This document shows positions 1 through 5,798 of a stretch of DNA of 16,664 nt, piece after piece. The stretch is taken from the NCBI RefSeq assembly GCF_946482535.1, contig NZ_CAMLRU010000040.1:1-16664 (forward strand), read 5' to 3'. A model generated the notes under the pieces. The model had not been told where the DNA came from, searched no databases, and worked only from the letters and a program-made list of their open reading frames with translations. Every line of letters starts with the position of its first letter. Within the stretch, counting starts at the first letter, position 1. The position numbers were made by a program, and so were the translations under genes. The stretch is from an uncultured Flavobacterium sp. Lineage in GTDB: Bacteria > Bacteroidota > Bacteroidia > Flavobacteriales > Flavobacteriaceae.

Positions 1-22
1 AATTTACACGGATGAAAGGTTA

Positions 23-259
23 TTATTTCTTAGCTTCTTCGATGTAAGAAATTGCTTGACCTACAGTAGCAATGTTTTCTGCTTGGTCGTCCGGAATTTG
101 GATATCAAATTCTTTTTCGAACTCCATGATAAGCTCAACAGTGTCTAATGAATCAGCGCCTAAATCATTTGTGAAGCTTGCTTCTGTTACAACTTCGTTT
201 TCGTCAACGCCTAATTTGTCTACAATAATCGCTTTAACTCTTGATGCAATGTCTGACAT
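23..259 (-). CDS. acpP: Acyl carrier protein
   Basis: Acyl carrier protein, the small acidic cytosolic carrier that holds growing acyl chains as thioesters on 4'-phosphopantetheine during type II fatty acid synthesis. The 78-residue product has the family's usual length. The prosthetic-group serine is Ser37 in the motif [10 protein letters not shown], at the start of helix II, followed by the acidic recognition helix (IMEFEKEF) that contacts partner enzymes. The ATG at 257-259 is the natural start: the N-terminus [12 protein letters not shown] is typical, and a promoter lies about 31 bases upstream on the same strand. In many bacteria fabF follows acpP; here that position falls beyond the left edge, so it cannot be checked. 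Identification is near certain. Confidence 0.97.
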   Translation of the reverse strand: MSDIASRVKAIIVDKLGVDENEVVTEASFTNDLGADSLDTVELIMEFEKEFDIQIPDDQAENIATVGQAISYIEEAKK

Positions 260-289
260 AATTTCTAGATTTTTAATTTAAATTGTTGG

Positions 290-318
290 CAAAAATAAAA
301 AACTTTATTTTAAAACAA
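290..318 (-). promoter_or_regulatory. Promoter for acpP (TTG-N18-TAnnTTTG)
   Basis: On the minus strand there is a TTG (316-318), an 18-base spacer, and TATTTTTG (290-297), an exact match to the Bacteroidota -7 consensus TAnnTTTG. The predicted start, a few bases further on, leaves a leader of roughly 25 bases before the acpP ATG. I saw no matching element on the plus strand between 260 and 435 that would clearly serve purN. Confidence 0.7.
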
Positions 319-435
319 CCTTTTTGTTACTAAATGTGAACACGAAAATAAAAAATTTATTTCAAAATCTTGTATAATCATGGTTTTAATTCGCCTAATT
401 ATTCTTTTTTTTGTGCTGTCAAATTTGATTTTTTC

Positions 436-1005
436 ATGAAAAGGATTTTGTTTTTTGCTTCAGGCAACGGTACCAATGTAGAGAATGTAATGCGTCATTT
501 TAAAGGCCGAAATGATATTGAATTTGCGGGCGTTTTTTGTAACAATCCCGAAGCCAAAGTTTTAGACAAAGTCAAGCCCCAAAACCTTTTTACTTATGTC
601 TTTGACAAATCCGCATTAAACGACGGATTGGTCTTAAAAAAAATCAACCAATTACAACCCGATTTGATTGTTTTAGCCGGATTTCTCTGGAAAATGCCCG
701 ATGCTATTGTACACCAATACCCAAACAAAATCATCAACATCCATCCGGCGTTGTTACCCAAATACGGTGGCAAAGGCATGTATGGCATGCATGTTCATCA
801 GGCGGTTTTAAACAATAAAGAAAAAGAAACCGGAATCACTATTCATTATGTTAACGAACATTACGACGAAGGTGAATTTATTTTTCAAGCTTCAGTTAAT
901 ATTGAAGATTGCCAAACTCCTGAAGAGATCGCAACAAAAGTCCACGAACTGGAACACGAGCATTTCCCAAAAGTAATAGAAAAACTTCTTATCCCTAATC
1001 CCTAA
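436..1005 (+). CDS. purN: Phosphoribosylglycinamide formyltransferase (GART, PurN)
   Basis: PurN transfers a formyl group from 10-formyl-tetrahydrofolate to glycinamide ribonucleotide, the third step of de novo purine synthesis, in the cytosol. The 189-residue product matches the family length. It opens with the phosphate-binding loop SGNGTN (residues 9-14). The catalytic triad is visible as Asn101 and His103 in NIHPALLPKYGG, and Asp144 in HYDEGEF. The frame is open back to 370, but the conserved N-terminus (MKRILFFASGNG) begins at the ATG at 436, and the extra 22 residues are not family-like, so 436 is chosen. The stop codon lies inside a 7-base tandem repeat, and rnhA starts 18 bases later, so the two are probably cotranscribed. 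The purF-type gene 1.6 kb downstream acts in the same pathway. Confidence 0.95.
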   Translation: MKRILFFASGNGTNVENVMRHFKGRNDIEFAGVFCNNPEAKVLDKVKPQNLFTYVFDKSALNDGLVLKKINQLQPDLIVLAGFLWKMPDAIVHQYPNKIINIHPALLPKYGGKGMYGMHVHQAVLNNKEKETGITIHYVNEHYDEGEFIFQASVNIEDCQTPEEIATKVHELEHEHFPKVIEKLLIPNP

Positions 1006-1018
1006 TCCCTAATCCCTT
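991..1018 (+). repeat. Four-copy heptamer tandem repeat (ATCCCTA) across the purN stop
   Basis: ATCCCTA is repeated at 991-997, 998-1004 and 1005-1011, with a one-base variant (ATCCCTT) at 1012-1018. The array encodes the last residues of PurN (IPNP) and its TAA stop. Because the unit is 7 bases long, the TAA in successive units (996, 1003, 1010) falls in all three reading frames in turn. A similar but unrelated heptamer array lies after the AddA-like gene at 10792-10816. Confidence 0.9.
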
Positions 1019-1023
1019 TTCAC

Positions 1024-1503
1024 TTGAGTCACCAAGTTCACATTTACACCGACGGCGCTGCCAAAGGAAATCCCGGAAACGGCGGTTATGGCGTTGTTAT
1101 GGAAATGGTTGGCACACCTTATCGAAAAGAATTTTACGAAGGTTTTCGTTACACAACCAACAACCGTATGGAACTTTTAGCGGTTATCGTTGGCTTAGAA
1201 AAACTCAAAAACCCTAACATGAAAGTCTTGGTCGTTTCCGATTCTAAATATGTGGTGGATGCGGTAGAAAAAAAGTGGGTTTTCGGTTGGGAGAAGAAAA
1301 ACTTCAGCGGCAAAAAAAATCCCGATTTGTGGATGCGCTTCCTCAAAATTTACCGCCAACACCAAGTCGATTTCAAATGGATTAAAGGCCACAACAACCA
1401 TCCGCAAAACGAACGTTGTGATGAGTTAGCTGTGATGGCATCTGCTTTGCCCAATTTATCTGTGGATGCTTTTTATGAAAATGAAGAAGGAAAGTTGTTC
1501 TAA
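1024..1503 (+). CDS. rnhA: Ribonuclease HI
   Basis: RNase HI cleaves the RNA strand of RNA-DNA hybrids, removing primers and R-loops in the cytosol. The 159-residue product matches the E. coli-type length. The active-site residues are Asp10 (IYTDGAAKGNPG), Glu50 (NNRMELLA), Asp73 (VVSDSKYV) and Asp133 (NERCDELA), with the assisting His123 in WIKGHNNHP. The lysine- and tryptophan-rich basic handle lies around residues 84-100. The start is TTG at 1024: the first in-frame ATG downstream is codon 26 and would remove Asp10, and the frame is closed upstream by the purN stop. No Shine-Dalgarno sequence precedes it. It sits in the same reading frame as purN, seven codons after that stop, which suggests a two-gene transcript. 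Confidence 0.95.
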   Translation: MSHQVHIYTDGAAKGNPGNGGYGVVMEMVGTPYRKEFYEGFRYTTNNRMELLAVIVGLEKLKNPNMKVLVVSDSKYVVDAVEKKWVFGWEKKNFSGKKNPDLWMRFLKIYRQHQVDFKWIKGHNNHPQNERCDELAVMASALPNLSVDAFYENEEGKLF

Positions 1504-1545
1504 ATTTTAAACCTTAAACCATTTTAAACTTTTAAACTAATAACG

Positions 1546-1553
1546 TATCTTTG
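1546..1553 (+). promoter_or_regulatory. -7 promoter element (TATCTTTG) for the PfkB kinase gene
   Basis: TATCTTTG matches TAnnTTTG exactly and lies 24 bases before the ATG at 1578, a typical distance. I see no convincing TTG -33 element at the usual 17-23 base spacing. The upstream stretch is made of irregular TTTTAAAC repeats (1504-1538). Confidence 0.55.
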
Positions 1554-1577
1554 CGCCTTTAATTTGAAACCCTAAGA

Positions 1578-2504
1578 ATGAACAAATTACTTATAGTAGG
1601 AACAGTTGCTTTTGACGCTATCGAAACCCCATTTGGAAAAACAGATAAAATCCTTGGCGGCGCGGGAACTTTCATTGGTTTATCGGCTTCGCATTTTAAT
1701 TTGCAATCAGCTATCGTTTCGGTGGTTGGTGATGATTTTCCACAAGAATATATCGATTTATTAACGGCCAGAAACATCGATGTTTCCGGTTTGGAAATTG
1801 TAAAAGGCGGCAAAACTTTCTTTTGGAGCGGTCGTTACCACAACGATATGAACTCGAGAGATACTTTGGCTACTGAGTTGAATGTATTGGCTGATTTTAA
1901 TCCGATTGTTCCGAATCATTTTAAAGATGCCGATGTGGTGATGTTAGGCAACCTGCATCCAATCGTACAAACAGGTGTTTTAAATCAAATGACACAAAAA
2001 CCGAAGTTAGTGGTTTTAGACACCATGAACTTCTGGATGGATTGTGCTTTGCCTGAATTATTAGACGTAATCAAACGCGTTGATGTGATTACTATTAATG
2101 ATGAAGAAGCTCGTCAGTTGTCCGGAGAATATTCTTTGGTAAAAGCAGCGGCGAAAATCCATACCATGGGACCAAAATATGTAGTGATCAAAAAAGGAGA
2201 ACACGGTGCATTGATTTTCCATAACGAGCACATCTTCTTTGCTCCGGCCTTACCATTGGCTGATGTATTTGATCCAACCGGTGCGGGAGATACTTTTGCC
2301 GGCGGATTTGCAGGATACATTACCCAACAAGGCGACATTTCATTTGAAACGATGAAAACCGCTATTATTCAAGGTTCTAACTTGGCTTCTTTCTGTGTAG
2401 AACAATTCGGAACCGAAAGAATGCTGTCACTGAAAAAAGAAGAAGTGAATAAACGCTTGAAACAATTCAAAGCTTTAACACAATTTGAAATAGAATTACA
2501 ATAA
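1578..2504 (+). CDS. PfkB-family (ribokinase-like) sugar kinase
   Basis: A cytosolic kinase of the ribokinase/PfkB fold that moves the ATP gamma-phosphate to a sugar or nucleoside hydroxyl; the substrate cannot be read from sequence. The product has 308 residues, normal for the family. The N-terminal glycine-rich substrate region is GGAGTFIGLSASHF (around residues 29-42). The C-terminal PfkB signature DPTGAGDTFAGGF spans 232-244, with Asp238 the expected catalytic base and GAG forming the anion hole. The WSGRYHNDMNSRDT segment (around 84-97) is in the lid/substrate region. The gene has its own -7 element upstream and an intrinsic terminator just after its stop, so it is probably monocistronic. 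An adenosine kinase-like role is possible but not shown. Confidence 0.88.
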   Translation: MNKLLIVGTVAFDAIETPFGKTDKILGGAGTFIGLSASHFNLQSAIVSVVGDDFPQEYIDLLTARNIDVSGLEIVKGGKTFFWSGRYHNDMNSRDTLATELNVLADFNPIVPNHFKDADVVMLGNLHPIVQTGVLNQMTQKPKLVVLDTMNFWMDCALPELLDVIKRVDVITINDEEARQLSGEYSLVKAAAKIHTMGPKYVVIKKGEHGALIFHNEHIFFAPALPLADVFDPTGAGDTFAGGFAGYITQQGDISFETMKTAIIQGSNLASFCVEQFGTERMLSLKKEEVNKRLKQFKALTQFEIELQ

Positions 2505-2507
2505 CTT

Positions 2508-2536
2508 TATGCCTCGAAACTTCGGGGCATTTTTTA
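2508..2536 (+). terminator. Intrinsic terminator after the PfkB kinase gene
   Basis: ATGCCTCGAA (2509-2518) pairs with TTCGGGGCAT (2521-2530), with one G-T wobble, followed by a run of six T. It starts four bases after the kinase stop. The loop is tight: the innermost A-T pairs probably open to leave about four to six bases. The ATG at the foot of this hairpin is in frame with purF but is not a credible start. Confidence 0.8.
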
Positions 2537-2583
2537 TTATAAAATACACGAAACAAACAACTTACAACAACACAACACCCATT

Positions 2584-4482
2584 ATGAGCGACGCAATTAA
2601 ACACGAATGTGGAATCGCCCTTTTACGATTAAAAAAACCGTTGGAATTCTACAAAGAAAAATACGGTACTGCTTTTTACGGCATACAAAAAATGTATCTG
2701 TTAATGGAAAAGCAACACAACCGCGGACAAGACGGCGCCGGATTTGCCTCCATCAAGTTTGATGTTGAACCGGGAGAAAGATACATCAGCCGAGTACGCT
2801 CAAACAAAGCGCAACCTATTCAAGATATTTTTGCGCAAATCAATGAAAGAATTAATGAAGAGTTGTCTTTGCATCCCGAATATCAAGACAATGTTCAACT
2901 TCAAAAAGATCATATTCCTTATATAGGAGAATTATTTTTAGGTCATGTTCGCTACGGCACTTTTGGGAAAAACAGCATCGAAAGTGTTCACCCGTTTTTA
3001 CGCCAGAACAATTGGATGCACCGAAATCTTATTGTGGCCGGAAATTTCAACATGACTAATGTGACGGAACTTTTCAATAGTTTGGTAGAATTAGGACAGC
3101 ATCCGAAAGAAATGGCAGATACCGTTACCGTAATGGAAAAAATTGGTCATTTCCTGGATGATGAAGTAACCGATTTGTACCAAGAGTGTAAAAACAACGG
3201 TTTGTCTAAAAGAGAAGCTTCTCCGGTCATCGCCGAAAAATTAGACATCGCCAAAATTTTAAAACGCGCCTCTAAAGGTTGGGACGGCGGTTATGCCATG
3301 GCGGGATTGTTAGGTCACGGCGACAGTTTTGTATTTCGCGATCCGGCGGGAATTCGTCCGGCTTATTTTTATGAAGATGAGGAAATTGTGGTTGTAGCTT
3401 CGGAAAGACCGGTGATTCAAACTTCCTTTAATGTACCTTTTGAAAAAGTACAGGAATTGCAACCCGGTCATGCTTTAATCATCAAAAAAAACGGTAGCGT
3501 TTCCCAACAGGAAATCATTGTGCCAACGGTAAAAAAAGCTTGTTCTTTTGAGCGCATTTACTTTTCTCGCGGCAGCGATGCCGAAATTTATCAGGAAAGA
3601 AAGGAATTGGGTAAATTGATACTTCCGGCCGTTTTAGAAGCGATTGATAATGATACTGACAATACCGTTTTTTCTTTTATTCCGAATACCGCTGAAACCT
3701 CTTTCTACGGAATGATAGAAGCCGCAAACGACTTTCTGAACCAAAGAAAAAATCAGTTCATTTTAAACAACCGCAAAACATTGACCAAAGAAAAATTGGA
3801 AGAAATTCTTTCGGTCAAAATCAGAACTGAAAAAATTGCTATTAAAGACGCCAAACTCAGAACCTTCATCACCGAAGACAGCAGTCGTGATGATTTAGTA
3901 GCGCACGTTTACGATGTTACTTACGGCGTGATCAAACCAACAGATAATTTGGTAATTATCGACGATAGTATTGTACGCGGAACCACTTTGAAAAAAAGTA
4001 TCCTTAAAATGATGGATCGATTGAATCCGAAGAGAATAGTTGTAGTTTCTTCAGCACCGCAAATTCGTTATCCGGATTGTTATGGGATTGATATGGCTAA
4101 ATTAGAAGGTTTAATCGCTTTCCAAGCGGCAATTGAATTATTAAAAGAAAGAAATCTGTATAAAATTGTCGACGAGGTTTACAAGAAATGCAAATCGCAA
4201 GAGAAATTGAAAGATGCTGATGTAGTAAATTATGTCAACGAAATCTATGCGCCTTTTAGTGACACTGAAATATCAAACAAAATAGCAGAGTTACTTCATC
4301 CGGGCGATATTAATGCCGAAGTAAAAATCATTTTCCAAACGGTTGACAATTTACACATAGCTTGTCCGAAAAATCTAGGAGATTGGTACTTCACCGGTGA
4401 CTATCCAACTGCCGGAGGTAACCGTGTTGTAAACAAGGCATTTATGAATTTTTACGAAGGTAAAGATGCCAGAGCATACTAA
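2584..4482 (+). CDS. purF: Amidophosphoribosyltransferase, long Bacteroidota PurF type
   Basis: By family, it makes 5-phosphoribosylamine from PRPP and glutamine, the first committed step of purine synthesis. The 632-residue product is longer than the usual 470-510 residues of PurF. It begins MSDAIKHECGIA, so Cys9 is the expected N-terminal nucleophile after removal of a short propeptide. Glutaminase motifs HNRGQDGAGF and GHVRYGTFG follow. The PRPP-binding signature is IIDDSIVRGTT (Asp460 and Asp461). Where canonical enzymes have an Asn-Gly oxyanion pair (HNGNLTN), this one has Asn154-Phe155 in GNFNMTN. The C-terminal CxxC of Bacillus-type iron-sulfur PurF is not kept (single Cys594, then an insert). 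The frame extends to 2509, but those residues come from the upstream terminator, so 2584 is used. It may be a paralogue beside a canonical PurF elsewhere. Confidence 0.85.
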   Translation: MSDAIKHECGIALLRLKKPLEFYKEKYGTAFYGIQKMYLLMEKQHNRGQDGAGFASIKFDVEPGERYISRVRSNKAQPIQDIFAQINERINEELSLHPEYQDNVQLQKDHIPYIGELFLGHVRYGTFGKNSIESVHPFLRQNNWMHRNLIVAGNFNMTNVTELFNSLVELGQHPKEMADTVTVMEKIGHFLDDEVTDLYQECKNNGLSKREASPVIAEKLDIAKILKRASKGWDGGYAMAGLLGHGDSFVFRDPAGIRPAYFYEDEEIVVVASERPVIQTSFNVPFEKVQELQPGHALIIKKNGSVSQQEIIVPTVKKACSFERIYFSRGSDAEIYQERKELGKLILPAVLEAIDNDTDNTVFSFIPNTAETSFYGMIEAANDFLNQRKNQFILNNRKTLTKEKLEEILSVKIRTEKIAIKDAKLRTFITEDSSRDDLVAHVYDVTYGVIKPTDNLVIIDDSIVRGTTLKKSILKMMDRLNPKRIVVVSSAPQIRYPDCYGIDMAKLEGLIAFQAAIELLKERNLYKIVDEVYKKCKSQEKLKDADVVNYVNEIYAPFSDTEISNKIAELLHPGDINAEVKIIFQTVDNLHIACPKNLGDWYFTGDYPTAGGNRVVNKAFMNFYEGKDARAY

Positions 4483-4486
4483 AATT

Positions 4487-4554
4487 TTAACATTTTTTGT
4501 CTTTAAACGATTTTTGATGCAGTTCGTCTAAATTTTTTGTTTTCAAAATGTTAA
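4487..4554 (+). repeat. 10-bp perfect inverted repeat downstream of purF
   Basis: TTAACATTTT (4487-4496) and AAAATGTTAA (4545-4554) are perfect inverted copies separated by 48 bases. The right arm ends seven bases before the -7 box of small-RNA unit 1, so the repeat could be a protein-binding site for that promoter or a long-range stem in the purF 3' end. It has no counterpart upstream of units 2 and 3. AT-rich sequence makes chance occurrence possible. Confidence 0.4.
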
Positions 4555-4568
4555 TACACTTACATTTG
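4537..4568 (+). promoter_or_regulatory. Promoter of small-RNA unit 1 (TTG-N21-TACATTTG)
   Basis: TACATTTG (4561-4568) matches TAnnTTTG exactly, with a TTG at 4537-4539, 21 bases upstream. The conserved RNA hairpin begins five bases after the box, which places transcription start at or just before its first stem. Confidence 0.65.
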
Positions 4569-4571
4569 ACC

Positions 4572-4648
4572 TTACCATAGCATTAGTAGGTTAAGTTTAT
4601 GGTAGATTTGGGGCAAAAAGGGTGAAAAGAAATTTTCACCTTTTTTAT
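4572..4648 (+). ncRNA. Predicted small RNA, unit 1 of 3
   Basis: A predicted non-coding RNA of about 77 nt. It opens with TACCATA (4573-4579) paired with TATGGTA (4598-4604) around an 18-base loop. A 31-base block identical in all three units (4587-4617) covers the loop's 3' side, the second stem arm and a single-stranded GATTTGGGGCAAA. It ends in an intrinsic terminator. Bases 4572-4626 are identical to unit 2 over 55 positions. No conserved open reading frame explains it. All three units read in the purF direction. It may belong to an already catalogued flavobacterial RNA family such as Flavo-1, which I cannot confirm here. Confidence 0.7.
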
Positions 4649-4650
4649 TT
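4615..4650 (+). terminator. Terminator of small-RNA unit 1
   Basis: GGTGAAAA (4621-4628) pairs perfectly with TTTTCACC (4633-4640) around a GAAA tetraloop, then TTTTTTATTT. The flanking A and T runs can extend the stem through one G-T wobble. It may also end transcripts reading through from purF, which shows no other terminator. Confidence 0.85.
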
Positions 4651-4737
4651 TCTACAGTCCTGAAAATCAGTAAAAAAATTTCATCGATTATACTTGCCGT
4701 TTGTCTATTTTATTTTTTTAGGAACCTTGATATGTCA

Positions 4738-4745
4738 TACATTTG
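4738..4745 (+). promoter_or_regulatory. -7 promoter element of small-RNA unit 2 (TACATTTG)
   Basis: TACATTTG is identical to the box of unit 1 and again ends five bases before the TACCATA stem. I see no TTG at the usual -33 distance, only a T-rich tract (4703-4720). Confidence 0.6.
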
Positions 4746-4748
4746 ATT

Positions 4749-4824
4749 TTACCATAGCATTAGTAGGTTAAGTTTATGGTAGATTTGGGGCAAAAAGGGT
4801 GAAGTTCTTCTTCACCTTTTTTAT
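4749..4824 (+). ncRNA. Predicted small RNA, unit 2 of 3
   Basis: Second copy, 177 bases downstream of the first. TACCATA (4750-4756) and TATGGTA (4775-4781) form the 5' stem with an 18-base loop. The invariant block is 4764-4794. The transcript portion 4749-4803 is identical to unit 1, whereas the inner terminator stem and loop differ, and the sequence between units is unrelated apart from the promoter box. Conservation therefore tracks the predicted RNA and its start signal, not a simple recent duplication of the whole interval. Confidence 0.7.
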
Positions 4825-4827
4825 TTT
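4792..4827 (+). terminator. Terminator of small-RNA unit 2
   Basis: GGTGAAG (4798-4804) pairs with CTTCACC (4810-4816) around a TTCTT loop, followed by six T. Compared with unit 1, an A-T pair has become a G-C pair and the loop sequence has changed, with pairing kept. Confidence 0.85.
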
Positions 4828-4926
4828 CCAGCCTTAAAAAAATCAAAATAATGGGATTTCACTCTCATTTGCCTATCATTCCAATATAATTTAATAAAAA
4901 AAGTATGATATTCATTTTGATGTTAT

Positions 4927-4934
4927 TAGATTTG
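4927..4934 (+). promoter_or_regulatory. -7 promoter element of small-RNA unit 3 (TAGATTTG)
   Basis: TAGATTTG matches TAnnTTTG exactly but differs from the other two boxes at the free positions, as expected if only the consensus bases are under selection. It ends four bases before the TACCATA stem. No clear -33 TTG is present. Confidence 0.6.
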
Positions 4935-4936
4935 CG

Positions 4937-5016
4937 TTACCATAGTATTTAGTGTAGGTTAAGTTTATGGTAGATTTGGGGCAAACAGGTGGAAGCAATT
5001 CCGCCTGTTTATTTTT
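4937..5016 (+). ncRNA. Predicted small RNA, unit 3 of 3 (divergent copy)
   Basis: Third copy, 188 bases after the second. TACCATA (4938-4944) and TATGGTA (4966-4972) form the 5' stem; the loop is 21 rather than 18 bases because of a three-base expansion near its 5' side. The 31-base invariant block (4955-4985) is unchanged. Its terminator has a quite different stem. It lies just upstream of, and convergent with, the terminator of the superoxide dismutase gene on the other strand. Confidence 0.7.
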
Positions 5017-5017
5017 T
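4983..5017 (+). terminator. Terminator of small-RNA unit 3
   Basis: AAACAGGTGGAA (4983-4994) pairs with TTCCGCCTGTTT (4999-5010) with one G-T wobble, around a GCAA tetraloop, followed by ATTTTTT. The stem sequence differs from units 1 and 2 on both arms, so pairing is preserved by matching changes. Confidence 0.85.
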
Positions 5018-5031
5018 ACAGCATTACCAAA

Positions 5032-5060
5032 TAAAAAAACCGATTGCTTTCGCAATCGGC
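5032..5060 (-). terminator. Intrinsic terminator of the superoxide dismutase gene
   Basis: Read on the minus strand, CCGATTGC and GCAATCGG form a perfect 8-bp stem (arms 5052-5059 and 5040-5047) around a GAAA tetraloop, followed by seven T (5033-5039). It lies about 28 bases after the dismutase stop codon and faces the small-RNA cluster. Confidence 0.9.
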
Positions 5061-5087
5061 TCAACCTTATCATAAAGATTTTACTTT

Positions 5088-5696
5088 TTATTTTTCTGTA
5101 GCATACAATCGGGCTACTTCTGTCCAGTTAATTACATTAAAGAAAGCTTCAATATAATCGGGACGACGATTTTGGTAATGTAAATAATAAGCATGTTCCC
5201 AAACATCCATTCCTAAGATTGGAAATCCGCCACAAGCGGTATCAGGCATCAAAGGATTGTCTTGGTTTGGAGTTGAACACACTTCCAGTTTTCCTCCTTT
5301 GTGCACACAAAGCCAAGCCCAACCCGATCCGAAACGCGTCGCTCCGGCTTTGGCAAATTGCGCTTTGAATTCTTCAAAAGAACCAAAGTCTCTTTCAATA
5401 GCTTCTGCTAAATCTCCTGTTGGCAATCCGCCACCGTTTGGCGACATGATTCTCCAAAACAAATTGTGGTTGTAGTGACCGCCGCCATTATTGCGAACCG
5501 CCATGTTGGTCATGTCTAAATTAATCAATATGTTTTCAATGGTTTTGCCTTCCATATCGGTGCCGGTAATGGCCGCATTCAAATTGGTCACATAAGCGTT
5601 ATGATGTTTGGAATGATGGATTTCCATTGTTCTGGCATCAATATGAGGTTCTAAAGCATCGTATGCATAAGGTAATTGCGGTAATTCAAAAGCCAT
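5088..5696 (-). CDS. sodA: Superoxide dismutase, Mn/Fe family (Mn-type signatures)
   Basis: Converts superoxide to oxygen and hydrogen peroxide. The 202-residue product lacks a signal peptide, so it is probably cytosolic. Metal ligands by alignment to E. coli MnSOD are His27 (MEIHHSKHH), His77 ([11 protein letters not shown]), and Asp164 and His168 ([11 protein letters not shown]). The [13 protein letters not shown] segment and Gln145 in PNQDNPLMP are features of manganese rather than iron enzymes, though flavobacterial members may be cambialistic. The ATG at 5694-5696 gives the standard N-terminus [21 protein letters not shown] TAnnTTTG box lies 35-42 bases upstream and a strong terminator follows. 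The MFS transporter gene upstream reads in the same direction with a 102-base gap, but the dismutase appears to have its own promoter. Confidence 0.95.
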   Translation of the reverse strand: MAFELPQLPYAYDALEPHIDARTMEIHHSKHHNAYVTNLNAAITGTDMEGKTIENILINLDMTNMAVRNNGGGHYNHNLFWRIMSPNGGGLPTGDLAEAIERDFGSFEEFKAQFAKAGATRFGSGWAWLCVHKGGKLEVCSTPNQDNPLMPDTACGGFPILGMDVWEHAYYLHYQNRRPDYIEAFFNVINWTEVARLYATEK

Positions 5697-5730
5697 GGTT
5701 GTTATGTTTTAAAGATTAATATTTGATGTT

Positions 5731-5738
5731 CAAATTTA
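5731..5738 (-). promoter_or_regulatory. -7 promoter element for sodA (TAAATTTG)
   Basis: On the minus strand the box reads TAAATTTG, a perfect TAnnTTTG match, leaving a leader of about 30 bases before the sodA ATG. No TTG lies at the usual spacing upstream, so the -33 element is weak or absent. Confidence 0.55.
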
Positions 5739-5798
5739 TAAATTATAAATCGTTTTTGCATATAAAAGTCAAACAATCATTTAAGTCAACACAAAAAA

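Larger units (their letters stand above)
4561..5021 (+). repeat. Cluster of three tandem homologous small-RNA units
   Basis: This is the bulk of the only gene-free interval longer than 300 bases (4483-5087). Three units spaced 177 and 188 bases apart each carry, in order: a TAnnTTTG box, an invariant TTACCATAG, a short variable loop, the 31-base invariant block, a terminator hairpin, and TTTATTTT followed two or three bases later by CAG. The spacers between units are AT-rich and unrelated to each other. I see no protein-coding gene in the interval. Confidence 0.85.

Noticed and set aside
370..435. Longer PurN N-terminus from the ATG at 370.
   Set aside because: The added 22 residues are not family-like, and the conserved MKR-ILFFASGNG start is the ATG at 436.
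1504..1540. TTTTAAAC-like repeats before the PfkB gene as a third ordered tandem array.
   Set aside because: Spacing is irregular (7, 10, 8 bases) and units are degenerate. It is AT-rich low complexity rather than a defined repeat.
2509..2583. Longer PurF N-terminus from the ATG at 2509.
   Set aside because: That ATG is the foot of the terminator hairpin of the kinase gene. The family N-terminus with the near-terminal catalytic Cys begins at 2584.
4599..4625. Short open frame in the small-RNA units encoding MVDLGQKG, identical in units 1 and 2 (also 4776-4802).
   Set aside because: In unit 3 the frame changes after six codons and reads through the terminator, so the peptide is not conserved. 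The ATG is buried in the 5' stem, and conservation follows RNA pairing rather than codons.
4561..5021. CRISPR array or mobile-element repeats as an explanation for the three repeats.
   Set aside because: Only three units, with spacers of about 100 bases and a repeat much longer than CRISPR repeats. No cas genes, no transposase and no target-site duplications. Each unit has its own promoter box and terminator.
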